Source: Punica granatum (lineage: Eukaryota; Streptophyta; Magnoliopsida; Myrtales; Lythraceae). From it: a stretch of 64,000 bases of DNA. The notes under the pieces are model-generated. The model ran no database searches and was not told where the DNA came from. It saw nothing but the letters and a program-made list of their open reading frames with translations. The stretch covers positions 30,691,122 to 30,755,121 of the forward strand of contig NC_045129.1 in assembly GCF_007655135.1 (NCBI RefSeq), in the 5' to 3' direction. Shown here in pieces: positions 21,695 to 33,169 of this stretch; within the stretch, counting starts at the first letter, position 1; each line of letters opens with the position of its first letter. A program made the translations under genes and the position numbers.

Positions 21695-22900
21695 GACTAG
21701 TCAGGATCATGAAGTCCTGGAGAGAACCCATGGGTCAAATGAGCCTGAGCAACAGAGATTTGATTGAATTGACAAAATGGGGTAGTACATCCAGCTCGTT
21801 GCAGTTCTTGTGGATAACAGTAGGATTGGACCTAGTATGGATTGGGCCGAAAGAAGCTGGATTGAGGGTAGCATAGGTACCATATTGAGCCGAGCAGAAA
21901 AGGACCCAAAGCCACCTGGATAGAACTGCGGTTTTCGGGGCTGACTCGAATAGATTTGACCAAGTGGAAATTTAAACCCGGACGATGGATTTTTTCTTTC
22001 ACCCAACCCTGCATTAGGGTTTTCGCTGTTGTTCACTCTTGCTCAACGATCAGAGGAGCTACCATTCCCATTATTCTTCCCTCCTTTGCTGCTCTGATTT
22101 CCCCTGCCATAATTCCTTTGCCGTTTCGTCTGCCATTGTTGTGCCATCCATTTATGTAGTAGACCTCAGTTATAGCTAAGCCAAGGATTCCAGAGAGCGA
22201 AGTAGCAGCGGAATCAAAGGCTGAGGAGTTCGTCTTCAATTCTTGTTTTGCAGCATAGAGATGGCGCTCCTCGTGGAAGTAGGGACTGGAGTTCATCAAT
22301 GCCGAGGGTAAGCATACGTTTTGGTTGGGGGAGGACGATGGGCTCCCAGTTGGGACCAAGACCCGTGTAGGTACGCCGATTAACTTCAGTTTCCTTATTT
22401 GAGCGTATATCGAAGCATGCTCCTTAACTAAATCGATGAATTTTGCCATTAATTGCTCTCCCTTTTTCAAATCGCACCACTGCTAATCAAGCAGATTGTC
22501 TTGTGCTGCTATTTGGGGTTAGAAATGAAGTTTCAAGAGACGTCTAAGCTTCGTGAGACGTTTTGGCAAAGAGAATCGTCTCCCCGATTTCCTCTGTGAC
22601 TGCAAACATAACGCAGGTAAGGGCAAAATTGTCCCTTGACTGCCAATTAAGAAAATAAAAATTTGGTATGGTTTTTCCATCTGTTCTTGTAATAGTCTTG
22701 CTCGGTGCCATGACTATTCTTTCGACATAGTTAAGCAATCCATAGGTGGTAAGTAGTCGAGTCATTATGTCTTTCCAACAAAGATAATTCCCGCCATTTA
22801 GCTTGATAGGTATGGTTGGAATGGATGAGGGAAGAACTGCAGAGGTTGAAGAGGAAAAGGGAAGAACAATTAGGATTTTGGTGGAAGAACTGTCAGCCAT
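21695..22900 (-). pseudogene. Copia gag fragment (unit 1)
   Basis: Starts MADSSSTKIL at 22900 and runs 118 residues with the gag N-terminal signature LNGGNYLCWKD and FLNWQSRDNFAL, then breaks at 22544. Gag-like frames continue to about 21700 with changes of frame. The pattern is that of a UBN2-type copia gag. Non-functional. Confidence 0.75.
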
Positions 22901-22984
22901 AGGTGCCGAGAAGAAAAGGGGGTAGTCGGGTCGGAGAAAAGAATGAGCAGAAGCAAGATAACCAATTGGGAGTTACCCGGAAAG

Positions 22985-22996
22985 GCTCTGATACCA
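22985..22996 (-). other. Primer binding site of the decayed copia (unit 1)
   Basis: TGGTATCAGAGC on the minus strand, complementary to initiator tRNA-Met, about 85 bp upstream of the gag ATG. Confidence 0.85.
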
Positions 22997-22997
22997 T

Positions 22998-23175
22998 AAA
23001 GGTTTGGGAGCAAGAGTGGCTAAATCCTTACTAATAGTGAGGTAGAATGTATTATGATTATATAGGCACTGTACAAGGATACATGAAAGGAAATACATAA
23101 ATGTGAAACAAAAGATGCCTAAACTATAACATATATACATGGTATGCTATGATTTTGTATCATCTCCTCTATTAA
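22998..23175 (-). repeat. Probable 5' LTR of the decayed copia (unit 1)
   Basis: About 180 bp between the PBS and GGTTC-rich sequence. The position requires an LTR here, but no second LTR is left in the unit for comparison. Its outer border is uncertain. Confidence 0.4.
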
Positions 23176-23535
23176 AAAGGAACCAAACCCGAACCAAACC
23201 ACTAAGCCGAACCAAACCATTTCGAACCAATTCAGTTTCAGTTCGGTTTGGTAGGGCATGAATGGTTCGGTTAGTTACCGAACCATCTCCAACATGTTAG
23301 TTATGGTTAACCGAACCGAACCGAACCATTTAAGTGTTAGAAAAAAATACTCTTCATCTCTTTTCTTTCACTCACACTCGACACTAGGATTGTTAAAGAG
23401 AAACCAAATTGAATCGAAACATTTCAAACCGAACCAAAATAACCGCTTCGAAATGGTTTGATTCTTTGATTGTAAAATGGTTCTGTTCGGACCAGCTTTT
23501 GAACTGAACCGCACCATGAACACCCCAATGTAACC
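23175..23535. repeat. GGTTCGGTT-rich repeats, MITE-like (unit 1)
   Basis: Many CCGAACC/GGTTCGG motifs in both orientations, and a segment from ACTAGGATTGTT (about 23383) to GAACACCCCAA (about 23525), resembling short hAT-type MITEs. Unit 2 (46170-46500) has the same with small deletions in the CCGAACC runs. Confidence 0.5.
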
Positions 23536-23785
23536 TGGAAAAAAAGGGAGTGTATTAGTCAAATAGGGATGGAAATAGCCCTATCCTTTCTAGCGTCCTT
23601 CCGTAACAACTTGTTCTTTTCTAGCCCTAGACACTTGATTAGGACATCTCTTGGTAACTCAACTTCAATTTTCTCTTTATTGAGTTGACTGAAGAGCCAA
23701 ATTGCTTGTTGATTTGGGTTCGACTTCTTGAGTTTCCGTGACTGATCAATTGGAACCTGGAGAGAGTGGTTTGTAGTGGTTAGAT

Positions 23786-24917
23786 ATGGCCCCTAAGAAG
23801 AAGGTTAAGGTTAGTCATGGGACTGATGCTAAGAGAGTGAAATTTGTGTCTAATGAAGTTAGGAAGAGGTATGAAGAGAAGTTACTGACCAGAAATGTTG
23901 TTGAAATGTACAAATAAATAAATTATGCTGCTACTAGAAGTACAAGAATGCCAAAGTCATGGCCAATTGGCAACAACATTCCAAATATTCTTTCCCAAAT
24001 GTCATCCGAGTCTTGAGCCGAGAGGCACAACTAAGGACTGGGGCGAGTATACAACTGGATTCGATTTGATATCGATACACTCAAATCAGAAAATGCAACT
24101 GAGATACAGACAAGGCAAGTTGAAGTTGGCAACAAAATTGATTCTTTTTCTTTTCCCTTCATGGACAGTCAACGACAGAAAGGGCAAATGATCAAACCAT
24201 TCTCATTACACTGAGAGCAATTCAAAGATCTCAACCCACTGACTAGAAATGTTGTGCAATAGAGAGGGGTTTAAATCTAACAGGGCCAGAGGTCATTTAT
24301 GGGCAGTTGATCAACTATAGGAAGTGGTCAAAGTTTTGTGATTCCCTAGAAGCAACTGTCTTACCAGTGGTAAGGGAGTTCTATGCAAATGCAAATGAAC
24401 TAATAAATGGAAAGATTTTTGTTCAAAGATGTCATGTTTAATTCGAGAAGAAACCATTAATCAAGTCTATAGCCATGCTTCTGTTGAGAATGATAAGTCT
24501 AAACAATATTTAAAGGGAGGATTTGATGCAGATGAAGTGCTTAGGATAATTGGTGAGAGGAATGTGTTGTTGAAGTAATCTAAGGATAAGGAGCCTTTGT
24601 CCCTAGGTATTATGACTTGCAAACTCAAGCTAAAGTATGGTTATAATTTGTTTCAGCAAGATTGTTGCTATGAATGAACTTTAGTAGTGTCACAAAGGAG
24701 AGACCACTTTTAGTTTAGCATCTTAGGAAAGAAGGCCCTTGATGTGAGAACCGTAATTCATGATGCTCTGGAAAATACTTTTAACGATGACAATTTAGGC
24801 ATTTGGTTTCCATCCTTGATCATTGGATTGTGCATGAAAGTTAGAGTATGCTGGGGTTGTGGAGTGGAAAATTTTCAGTCGAAAGACCCTATTAATCATC
24901 ACATGGTAGCAAATGTC
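23786..24917 (+). pseudogene. Plant-transposon-protein gene fragment (unit 1)
   Basis: Starts MAPKKKVKVSHGTDAKRVKF at 23786 with lysine-rich N-terminus, then stops after 43 codons. An insertion of about 340 bp follows, bounded by direct repeats of CTGAC(C/T)AGAAATGTTGT. The gene resumes near 24255 with IYGQLIDYRKWSKFCDSLE-like sequence and LPVVREFYAN, the core of the 'putative plant transposon protein' domain common next to plant LTR elements. Frameshifts follow. At 24917 a solo LTR interrupts it. Non-functional. Confidence 0.65.
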
Positions 24918-26515
24918 TGTCACGATCCGAAATTTCAGAAGAATTTCCCCAAAATTTTCTCGATGTCCATTATCACTTAACTATTCATATAACAACATGC
25001 TTTCCATAAACTCTAAGATATATATAACTAATCCAACAAACTCTAATATGTATATATACTTATTAAGATATTACTTTTTCTCACCCACATCAGTAATCCA
25101 ACCAAACAAAAATTTCAGATCGTAACATTTTCAAATACATTTTATACAAAAAGAATACCTATCAAATAACTAAAGTCTCTACCTAGTTCTCCAAGCTAAT
25201 ACCCAATATCAAAAGTGGTTCTTCTGCGCGGCTAGAAGTTTATCTGGAAAAATATATGCAGAGTGTGAGCTGCATCTCAATGAGTACTATATTCTACAGT
25301 AAAATGAATTATTATAAATAAATATTTAATTACAAACAACCAAATATTCAAATAAATAATACAAACAAATCCAATCCAACTATCAATTCACCCTCATATA
25401 TATACAGTATATATATATATACAAATAATAATTATTATTATATCCAATATAGTAACTAAATTTAAGTTATACTAACAAATACACACAACTCTTCCAACCA
25501 TTTCTCTAATATTCAATATCACATAAATATCAAATATCCATTCATTTACCGTTTCATTGCAAATCACTACACAATCACTTGACAAATCAAGCTCTAGCAT
25601 CCCACCCGCATTCAAGTATAACCACATATTCCAACAAGCTTAACAATCATCACATCCATCTAAATCAATCCGAATAAACAATACATAACACTAGTCAAAT
25701 AATATAGTCATAGTGTTGCATTTCCTTACGACAAGTTAAAACGGTACTGTGACCCTGCACATCTCACTCATATCATCCTCAACTCTCAATATCCATATCT
25801 CATAAGTGGGGGCCGCCTATTAACTTATGGCAGTAAGAGTTGACCTCAATTTATATTCCGCCGGGTCGAGCGGCCGATCGGACCCCTTTTTCTATTCTAC
25901 CAGGTCGAGCGGCCGATTAGGTCCCTTTTTTCTTTTCCGCCGGATCGAGCGGCCGATCATGCCCCCATTTATATTCTGTTGGGTCCAGTGACCGATCTGG
26001 CCTATTTTATATTCCGCCGGGTTCAACGTGTTGATGGCTATAGTCAAATAATATCAATATACACAAGCACAATCATAATCACATTATAATGGTATCACAT
26101 TATCATCACATATCTCATACATAATCAACATACACAATCACACTGCATATCTCCAGTCAAAATGAAACATAAAAGAACAATATCTTTCAAATCATTTCAC
26201 ACAACATAGTAAGACCGATTCCTTAATCTAACTATCACAATATTCTTCTTAAATAATTTATATAACTATAATATATCATTTTACAAGGAAATAGAGTACT
26301 CACCAAACTCCCAAAATATTTAATGAAGCCGATCTTTCAGGACATAAAGTTTTAGTCTATTCAGCTCCTACAAGTCAAAAGCATAGCAAGAAAACAATTA
26401 TAACATATATTCTTTTTCTTCATATTCTTTATGACAAACAATATTGTATTTGAACCCAAAAGGAAGAAATTCATTTAGACTTAATTACCCTTGAGAACCT
26501 CGGAACCTAACTAGT
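24918..26515 (+). repeat. Truncated copy of the large solo LTR (unit 1)
   Basis: Begins TGTCACGATCCG after ATGTC, exactly like 47881, and matches it up to CTAACTAGT at 26515. The remaining ~1.3 kb present in unit 2 is absent; LTR' sequence follows at once. The border is the segmental duplication junction. Confidence 0.85.
25855..26032 (+). repeat. 39-bp minisatellite, five units (unit 1)
   Basis: Five imperfect units built on ATTCCGCCGGGTCGAGCGGC with a CGATC and a pyrimidine-rich tail. Unit 2 (48816-48958) has four. Confidence 0.8.
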
Positions 26516-26516
26516 G
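26515..26516. other. Tandem segmental duplication junction
   Basis: Left of this point the sequence follows the interior of the solo LTR (as at 49438). Right of it starts LTR', missing about 187 bp of its own start. No target duplication surrounds it. This is where unit 1 meets unit 2. Confidence 0.7.
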
Positions 26517-27263
26517 CGATCCTATAATTATTGAACACTATTTCTAAATGTCCATAGTCAAAGTATTATCGTTAATTAGGACGACGATAATACAGTTAGA
26601 CTAGTGTGGTGTTGATTGATGACCAAGTCTTACAGGTCATGGATGTGGAGACATCGAGTCACACCGTAGGTATACATTAAGAGTAATGTATACTAGACTG
26701 ACCTGCCATGAGATTGCTATATGAGTTGTTATATGATTGTCATTAGCATATCTCGTAGTGACTGTAGTGTAGTGGTCCTTTAACTTGAGGTCACAATGGA
26801 TTCCTACATGTAATATTGTATACTTTGATACTGTCAAACATCACCGTAACAGGCAAGTTATAAAGACAGTTATTGGATATTGCCACACAGCATGGAAAGG
26901 AATGTGAGTGACCAAGATATGATTTGTCCCTCCTACATAACATGAGTGATATCTCACGGCTGCTTGGTGGGTAGAGTCTAAAAGTGTACGCATACCCAAA
27001 TGAGTCAATATAGGGATACCAAGCTCATTTGTTCTGATAGACTTACCCAGTAAACCAAGAAAGAGAAATTGAGTGAAACAAGGATGACATGGCAATGCCT
27101 TGGGCTCAATAGAGAAATAGAGGACAAAGGGATTATACTACACGGTAACATAGGTCACAAGGTTCGTTGAGAAATTCACTTTCCGATTACTTGAGTAGAA
27201 GTGATGTATTGTTAAATGCCGCTCACTGTTTATAATATTGAAATAGGGATTTCAATATTACTG
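26516..27263 (+). repeat. LTR' (unit 2), first part
   Basis: Reverse-complement match to about 8150-8860 of the intact copia LTR (GACCAAGTC, CTCATTTGTTCTGATAGACTT and ATGCCGCTCACTG blocks). It is cut off at the junction on the left and by the ~5 kb insertion on the right. Confidence 0.8.
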
Positions 27264-29154
27264 TTGTGCGCACCCAAATTTCATCTCGTTGGGGCACGCA
27301 TGCGCGCGCCTAAATGCAATGCGACTTGGGAGTGTCCACCTTCCCGGGGACGCGCGACGGACGCACGTGAGAAAGAGTCGCCACTACCTATTTACGACCC
27401 GAAAGTCGAGGGCCAGTGAGTCGCCCGGGTCTAGGGGTATGGGGTACACCTAGTATGCTAAGGCAAAGTTTGTACGGAACCGGAAATTCCGAATTCGGGG
27501 GTTCTATTACGTGCGGGCCTATATCCCACACGCTCTTTCGGTACTCTAGCTTGCTAGGCTTGTCATTTTATTTATTTACCGCATGATTTAGGGTTACACT
27601 CAACTTGTCCGTTTTGAGATCGTAAATTCGAAGAAACACTCCCACCGTACACTCTCCGGCCGGGATTCTTACATGAATAAATGTACAACATAAGCCCTTA
27701 CATCGTTCTCTCAAATAAATAAAAATAGAAATTACAATGACTGAATCCCGATCGGTTCGCCTTCGATCATTATTCCACTCGTGCTCACTGTGTGGTTTTT
27801 AAAAGACTGAAAATTAAATTAAGGTGCGCACTCGGTGTATGGGCATTGGATCCCGTGATCAACGGCTAGGGGCGTTGGATCTGTATAAATCGTATCCTAA
27901 AGATCGGGCTCGATCTGCATAACAAACAAGTGTGAGAATGTAACAAGTAAGCACAAATAAACAAACAATGGGGTTTTGTTATTGCCGAATATACGTGAAT
28001 TAACTTATTATTAACGAGGTATCTTGGCATGCAAATCCTACCTTAGAACAAACAAACATGATGATGGAGATGGCATGTAGCACTCGGCGTTATTTTATGG
28101 ACACGGCAAACACAAAGTCTATAATCGAGTCTCAAATGAGTGGGTTATTTTTAAATTGTTTTGTATCATGACAATGTGGCTTTTACAGATTATGACAAGA
28201 GTGTTTTTGCCTGAAACCCAAAACCTAACCCTTTTGCTCGACTATTTTCCCGTATTTAATTAAGCCGAGTTTGTGATCAATCTATTTTTTCGTGATTTGA
28301 CCCATTCTAAGCACAAACTTAGAGAAATGGGAGCACGAAACACCACGTGGATGCCAAGATCTCTGCACATGACCCATGTGGGACCGGACAACCTTTCACG
28401 GGCTGTCCCCGCTCGTGCTTCTAGTCCAATTCCCTAAGCACCCAAATCTACACTAGGGTGACGACAGGACAAGAACCGGTAGTCATGCCCTTGAATCGAA
28501 AAATATGTGTGCGTGAAAAATCAAGATTACGTGGCACGTATCTTGGTGCTTTTGAAATTGTGAATTTTCAAAAGGGTATAACCAACAATTCTTGAACTAT
28601 CGACGCGATTACAGATTATTAATCGGTTCGTGCAATTCATTTAAAAGAGTGAAGTGATTTAATTTAACCAAATTTAACGTCTCGATTATCCCGTATGTGG
28701 AATTTTAGGTTAATTAGAAATTTGTCGAATGCTTTCGTCTACGGATTTTGAGCCATCGGAATGGCCATTAGTAGGTCACCCGATAAACTCTAATTTCCGA
28801 CCGCCTTAGGGTTAAATACGATTTTAATCAACTATACGTGGTTAAACCGATTCATGTAAGGTTTTAATCAAAGACACACTCAAACATCCCAAGCACACGA
28901 ATATGGGCAAAATGATCACAAATAAATTAATTCGTCGGTTTTAAGTCCAAGTGATTAATTAAACCATTTTGATGTATCATTTGCCTTAGAAATTAGGGAT
29001 TTATAAAGCGATTTATTTAAATCTAACGCATTTAACCTACGATTTATCGTCCGATCAAAACTAAACATAAAATACAGTCGCATACGATCATATATGACCA
29101 CGGTCGCAATGCACATCTCATAAATTATTCAAGGATTGAATTAAAAATAATTTT

Positions 29155-29470
29155 GAAAGAATAGGGACTGATTTGGAAATTCCACTAAAAACCCCAGGGA
29201 CTGATTTGAGACAGCTTGAGAAGTTTCCTGGACTAATTTGGAACATCTGAAAAGTTTTGTGGCTGAATGGGAATTAGAAAATGGCCTGGGACCTGATTGA
29301 AACAGATTTTAAAGTTCAGGACTTATCTGGAAAAAGTGAAAAATGTCACAGGGACTTAATTGAAACGAATTAAAAAAAAGTTTACTGGACTAATTTGACT
29401 GAACTGAAAGTGTTAAAAATGGCCCAAGACTTGATTGAAACAAGTTCGAAAATTTAGGGCTGACCGAAAA
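29155..29470 (+). repeat. Degenerate ~40-bp repeats (GGGACTGATTTGGAA type)
   Basis: About eight decayed units of (A)GGGACTGATTTGAAAC or GGACTAATTTGGAAC followed by GAAAAGTT-like sequence. Such repeats are known from large plant gypsy LTRs, supporting that reading of the 5 kb insertion. Confidence 0.6.
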
Positions 29471-29917
29471 AATAAAATTAAAATTAAAATTAAAAATAAA
29501 TTAAAAAAATAAAAATAGCTGTAAGGACTGAATCGAAATAACTTGAAAAGTTCATAAAAACGGGTTTTGGTGTAACTCATGAACGTTTACTTCACTTTAC
29601 ATCATTTAAACAAACATTAATATGGAAAGATGAAGTCCTAAGCATGCTACTAGGTCCAAGGAATTATACCTTATCCTAGGAGATTCCTGGGATCGATTAG
29701 CTCGGAAGATCCCACGACAACCACGGACCTAGGTGGCCTTCAAGTCGAGACTCAACCTAAGCCTAGGTAAGTCTCCCCGTCATCTTTGAGCCCCACCGAC
29801 ATCGGCCTACTATCTTCTTGTCCCTCCATCTTTCTTCTCCTCTCGTGAGACATGCAAAACAAGAAACAAAAATGGGAGAATCGGGACGAAAGAAACTATA
29901 CGAGCTATGAGCAAGAT

Positions 29918-29940
29918 AAAAAAAAAAAAAAAAAAAAAAA
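29918..29940 (+). repeat. Poly(A) tract (23 A)
   Basis: Uninterrupted run of A inside the 5 kb insertion. There is no evidence of a retroposed gene upstream of it. Confidence 0.8.
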
Positions 29941-32644
29941 GAAGCTAAATTAAATAAAACGAGCTCTCAATAAGTAAATGAGACTAGGAGCAAACATACA
30001 AAGTCACAAGGGCAAGCTCATCGACGACCTATTGATGCCACATGAATAACCTTGATCTTTGTATAATAGCTTCCAAAAACACCAACTAGATCATGCTAAC
30101 CACCTAGCCCGTTATTAGATCAAGTCACACTAGAATAAAGCTAAGAACTCAAGAAACTAAATTCGGATCAGGCCTATTGCCAGGGTAAAGTTGGCTTGAA
30201 ATCGACAGAAATTGCATTCTTTCAACTACAAATGGCATCCCATGATTAAGCGTAGCAAAACAAATCTCAAAGAGATGATATAACATTCATTTTAAATCAC
30301 AATGGAACCAACTCATTACAAATCAGCCACACATTCAAGCATTATCAAACTCATGCAAAACATCCTAAATCAAATACATAATAGCACAGATATCAACTCT
30401 CAGCTGAGCATATTCTCGAATTAACAAAGTCGAGCAAAACACACTTTAATCCCTCAATATGTCATTAATCAGTTCAGCCCATACAATAAACATGACTTTT
30501 TCTCATCAACACCATGCCAAACAACTCACATCAAATACGATATTGTCGTGCAACTCGTCCATTCATCAAACATTATCGATAATCTACCAAGGACGACTAA
30601 AATGAACCAAAATCGGTCAATGAGCTATCAAGCTAGTAATCACGCACAACCAACCAAGTTAAGGGGTTAAGAACCTCACCGGGAGCTTTATTTTGGTCGA
30701 GTCTAAACCGTTGAGGCGCTGCCTGGAGTTGTGAGGTACTGCCGTGGGCTGCATAGGAGGAGGATAGGAGCCGAAAGCTGGGAGTTGAGCCAATGTTACG
30801 CTCGGTAAGGCCTGTGACGATCTGCGGCTTGTCGAAGCTTCTGTGGCCTGTCACAAGAGGGAGGAAGAGAACAGCAACGAACAAAGAGCAGGAGGAAGGA
30901 AGAGGGACACAGTAACAATGCTTAGCTTGAGAGGCGTGGACAAGCTGAAGCTCATGCATGAGCTGAGGAAAAGTTCAAAAATCATGAGGAGGCATCATCG
31001 GAGTGGATGGTGCTGGCCTCGGCTTCAACGAAGAGAGGAGGAGCTCGTGGCTGAGCTGTTTGAACTCGATACTAGAGCATGGTGGAGGAGGAGGCTGCGG
31101 ATTCAAGTTCGCCAAAGGAGGGAGCTGTGGGAGTCGAGAGGAAGGAGCTGGAGGCGACTAGTGTTTTCGTTCCTTCTTCTTTTTTTTTGGAGCCTTAGGG
31201 TTTTTTTTTTCGTTGCCAGCTAAGGGAGAGTCGGCTGAGAGTGAGCTGGAGATTTTCCTCTTTTGGACCAACCGAAAAAAAGAAAAGAAAAGAGAAGAAG
31301 AACCAGAAGAGGAAATGGGGGCAGCAAGGAAAAAGGGCAGGAGGAGCAGAGCTGTGACCAGTGGTCCATGGGATGACCTGAACATCTGGAATTTTCCTGA
31401 ATTTCTCATGAACCTTTCGGTCTATGTGATATTTTTTCTTGATCCCTACATGAGCTGGGCACATCCTTGTAAAATTTGAAGATCGTTCGACCTGGGAAGT
31501 TCCCGAAACAATTTTTCTTCGATAGCTGGCCCGAACCGGGAAATTTGGTCCTGATCTGTGAGGAGACCTTTAATTCTGTACTAATCTAGCCAAAACAAGC
31601 ATCCCGTTTTTCTTGATTTTCTGAATCTCCAGTGAATTGGGAATCCAATGCCGTTGGCCATGCTCGAAAACGCGAAGAATTGAATTTTTTATGGATTTTC
31701 TCCCTCGACTGGTAGAGTCTGTCCCGGTTTAACAGTTTCGGGCATGGTGCGCTAAAAAATTCATAACTCTCTCTCTGTATTGAATCTTGGAATGAACGAC
31801 CCGTCAAATTGAACCTAACTCGATTTCCTAGATCAAGCATATGAAATTCACCCTTTTAGGTTCAGGATTGACCGTGATATGATGCGTCGAATCCCATGCT
31901 CGAGCTGCTGTATTCACTGTTTGGGCACCCCAGCTCCCACGAATTTTATCTTTTTGCTCGAAAGGACTCTCGACGTGATTTTTGCATTGAAATGTCCCAA
32001 CTCACCAAACTTTGATCTAAAAATATCGAACTTAGTTCTAGGATCCACGAAGATAGTCGTTCTCACCGAAGAAAATGATACAGAGAAGTGATTTCCCCTT
32101 TGTCCACTGCCTTCGGTTCGAATATTGATAATTCGTGCCTTACTCTTCGAGATCAATTGTGTGTGCTGCAAAATTTCATATGTTGCCCTCGCCATTTTTA
32201 TGTTAGAGTTGTGGAACCCTAGTCGGGAGCCTTGTTGATGTCATATCCTAGAGCCGGTGGACCAAAATGAGGTCTGACAACTGTCAATATAATCGGGAAC
32301 CTACAGGATCACACACGATGACTAAATCGACGAGATAATTTTGAAACAACAAAATCGTATAATATTGATTAGACGATTTAAGGTGCGACCGATTAATCGG
32401 ATATTTAATGAAATTAAATTTACAGATTAATTAGACATAATTTATTAGACCGATTTATACATACAAATGGGCCATACATATGTATACACTTATACATATA
32501 CATGGACCATTCATATTTCTACATTTATACATACACATGGGCAAGTCATGAAAAGCCATTTAACTATCCACATGTCATGTGGAAATCAATTTTGGGTTAA
32601 TTCCCACACCGGCCATTCATGTCCAAGGCCTCCCCAAATTTGCT

Positions 32645-32651
32645 TATAAAA
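32645..32651 (+). promoter_or_regulatory. TATA box of LTR' (unit 2)
   Basis: TATAAAA at the place matching 209-215 of unit 1. Confidence 0.5.
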
Positions 32652-33024
32652 GGGGGAAGTCTTGGGTAGATATAAAAACATATATGCGACAGTGTATGCA
32701 TATGTATGCGATATACATGTATGCATAAGCATATGCATACACATATATGTGTGTACGTGTATAATTGTAGGGAAATTTAAGTTGGAATTGTTCAACTTTA
32801 ATTAATCCTATTAGTCTAATAAATTTCGGGTGTCGCACCGGTGTTTCTTTCGAGTGTTGGCCGCTAGCACCGTCGATCTCGAAAATTTGTTCACAAAGTC
32901 GGTGTGGATACTTGGATACTTATAGAGGCGTCACACTTGGGGCGCTTGGTCGACAATTTTAAAATATCAGGTACGCTTTATCTATTCTTATTCTTCTAAT
33001 ATGTCTTGGGATTAGTTTAACGGG

Positions 33025-33169
33025 TAGGAAATTTTGAATTTTTATTCCTATTATGTTTTTCGTAGGCCTCGTGAAACTATGAAATTTTGAATTTCTATTC
33101 CTTTTACGCTTTTCATAGGCCTCGTGAAATTAGAAAATTTTGAATTTCCAATCCTTTTACGCTTTTGCA
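33025..33169 (+). repeat. Three-copy tandem repeat at the end of LTR' (unit 2)
   Basis: Three units of the ~53-bp GAAATTTTGAATTTC...CCTCGTGAAA repeat, the last one truncated at GCTTTTGCA. Unit 1 has two. Confidence 0.75.

Larger units (their letters stand above)
19560..22997 (-). mobile_element. Decayed Ty1/copia element (unit 1)
   Basis: Minus-strand remnants run in order: PBS, gag, (hAT-like insertion), protease/integrase junction, integrase. Stops and frameshifts abound. The RT and RNase H part and the 3' LTR are missing, cut at the palindrome border near 19560. The second copy is at about 42590-45984 with the same structure, so decay largely predates the segmental duplication. Confidence 0.75.
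27264..32279. mobile_element. ~5.0 kb non-coding insertion within LTR'
   Basis: LTR' is continuous when this segment is removed; ACTG (27260-27263 and 32280-32283) flanks it. Ends read TTGTGCGCACCC and GGTCTGACA; with a shifted border they read TGT...ACA like an LTR. There are no gag, pol or transposase motifs and no internal LTR pair, so it could be a giant solo LTR or a non-autonomous element. The first ~450 bp (GAGTCGCCAC, GGTCTAGGGGTATGGG) resemble large plant gypsy LTRs. Scattered ORFs (for instance 30843-31223) look like purine-rich chance frames. Confidence 0.6.
32280..33169 (+). repeat. LTR' (unit 2), second part
   Basis: Continues LTR' after the 5 kb insertion and matches 1-696 from 32439 onward. 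Ends GCTTTTGCA before GTAAGTTC, the same flank as at 697. Confidence 0.85.

Noticed and set aside
25855..26032. Possible CRISPR-like array
   Set aside because: Units are contiguous with no unique spacers and lie in a plant LTR; it is a minisatellite.
30633..31479. Overlapping ORFs rich in Arg/Glu/Ser in the 5 kb insertion
   Set aside because: Overlapping frames on both strands in purine-rich sequence, no domain recognised; most likely chance.
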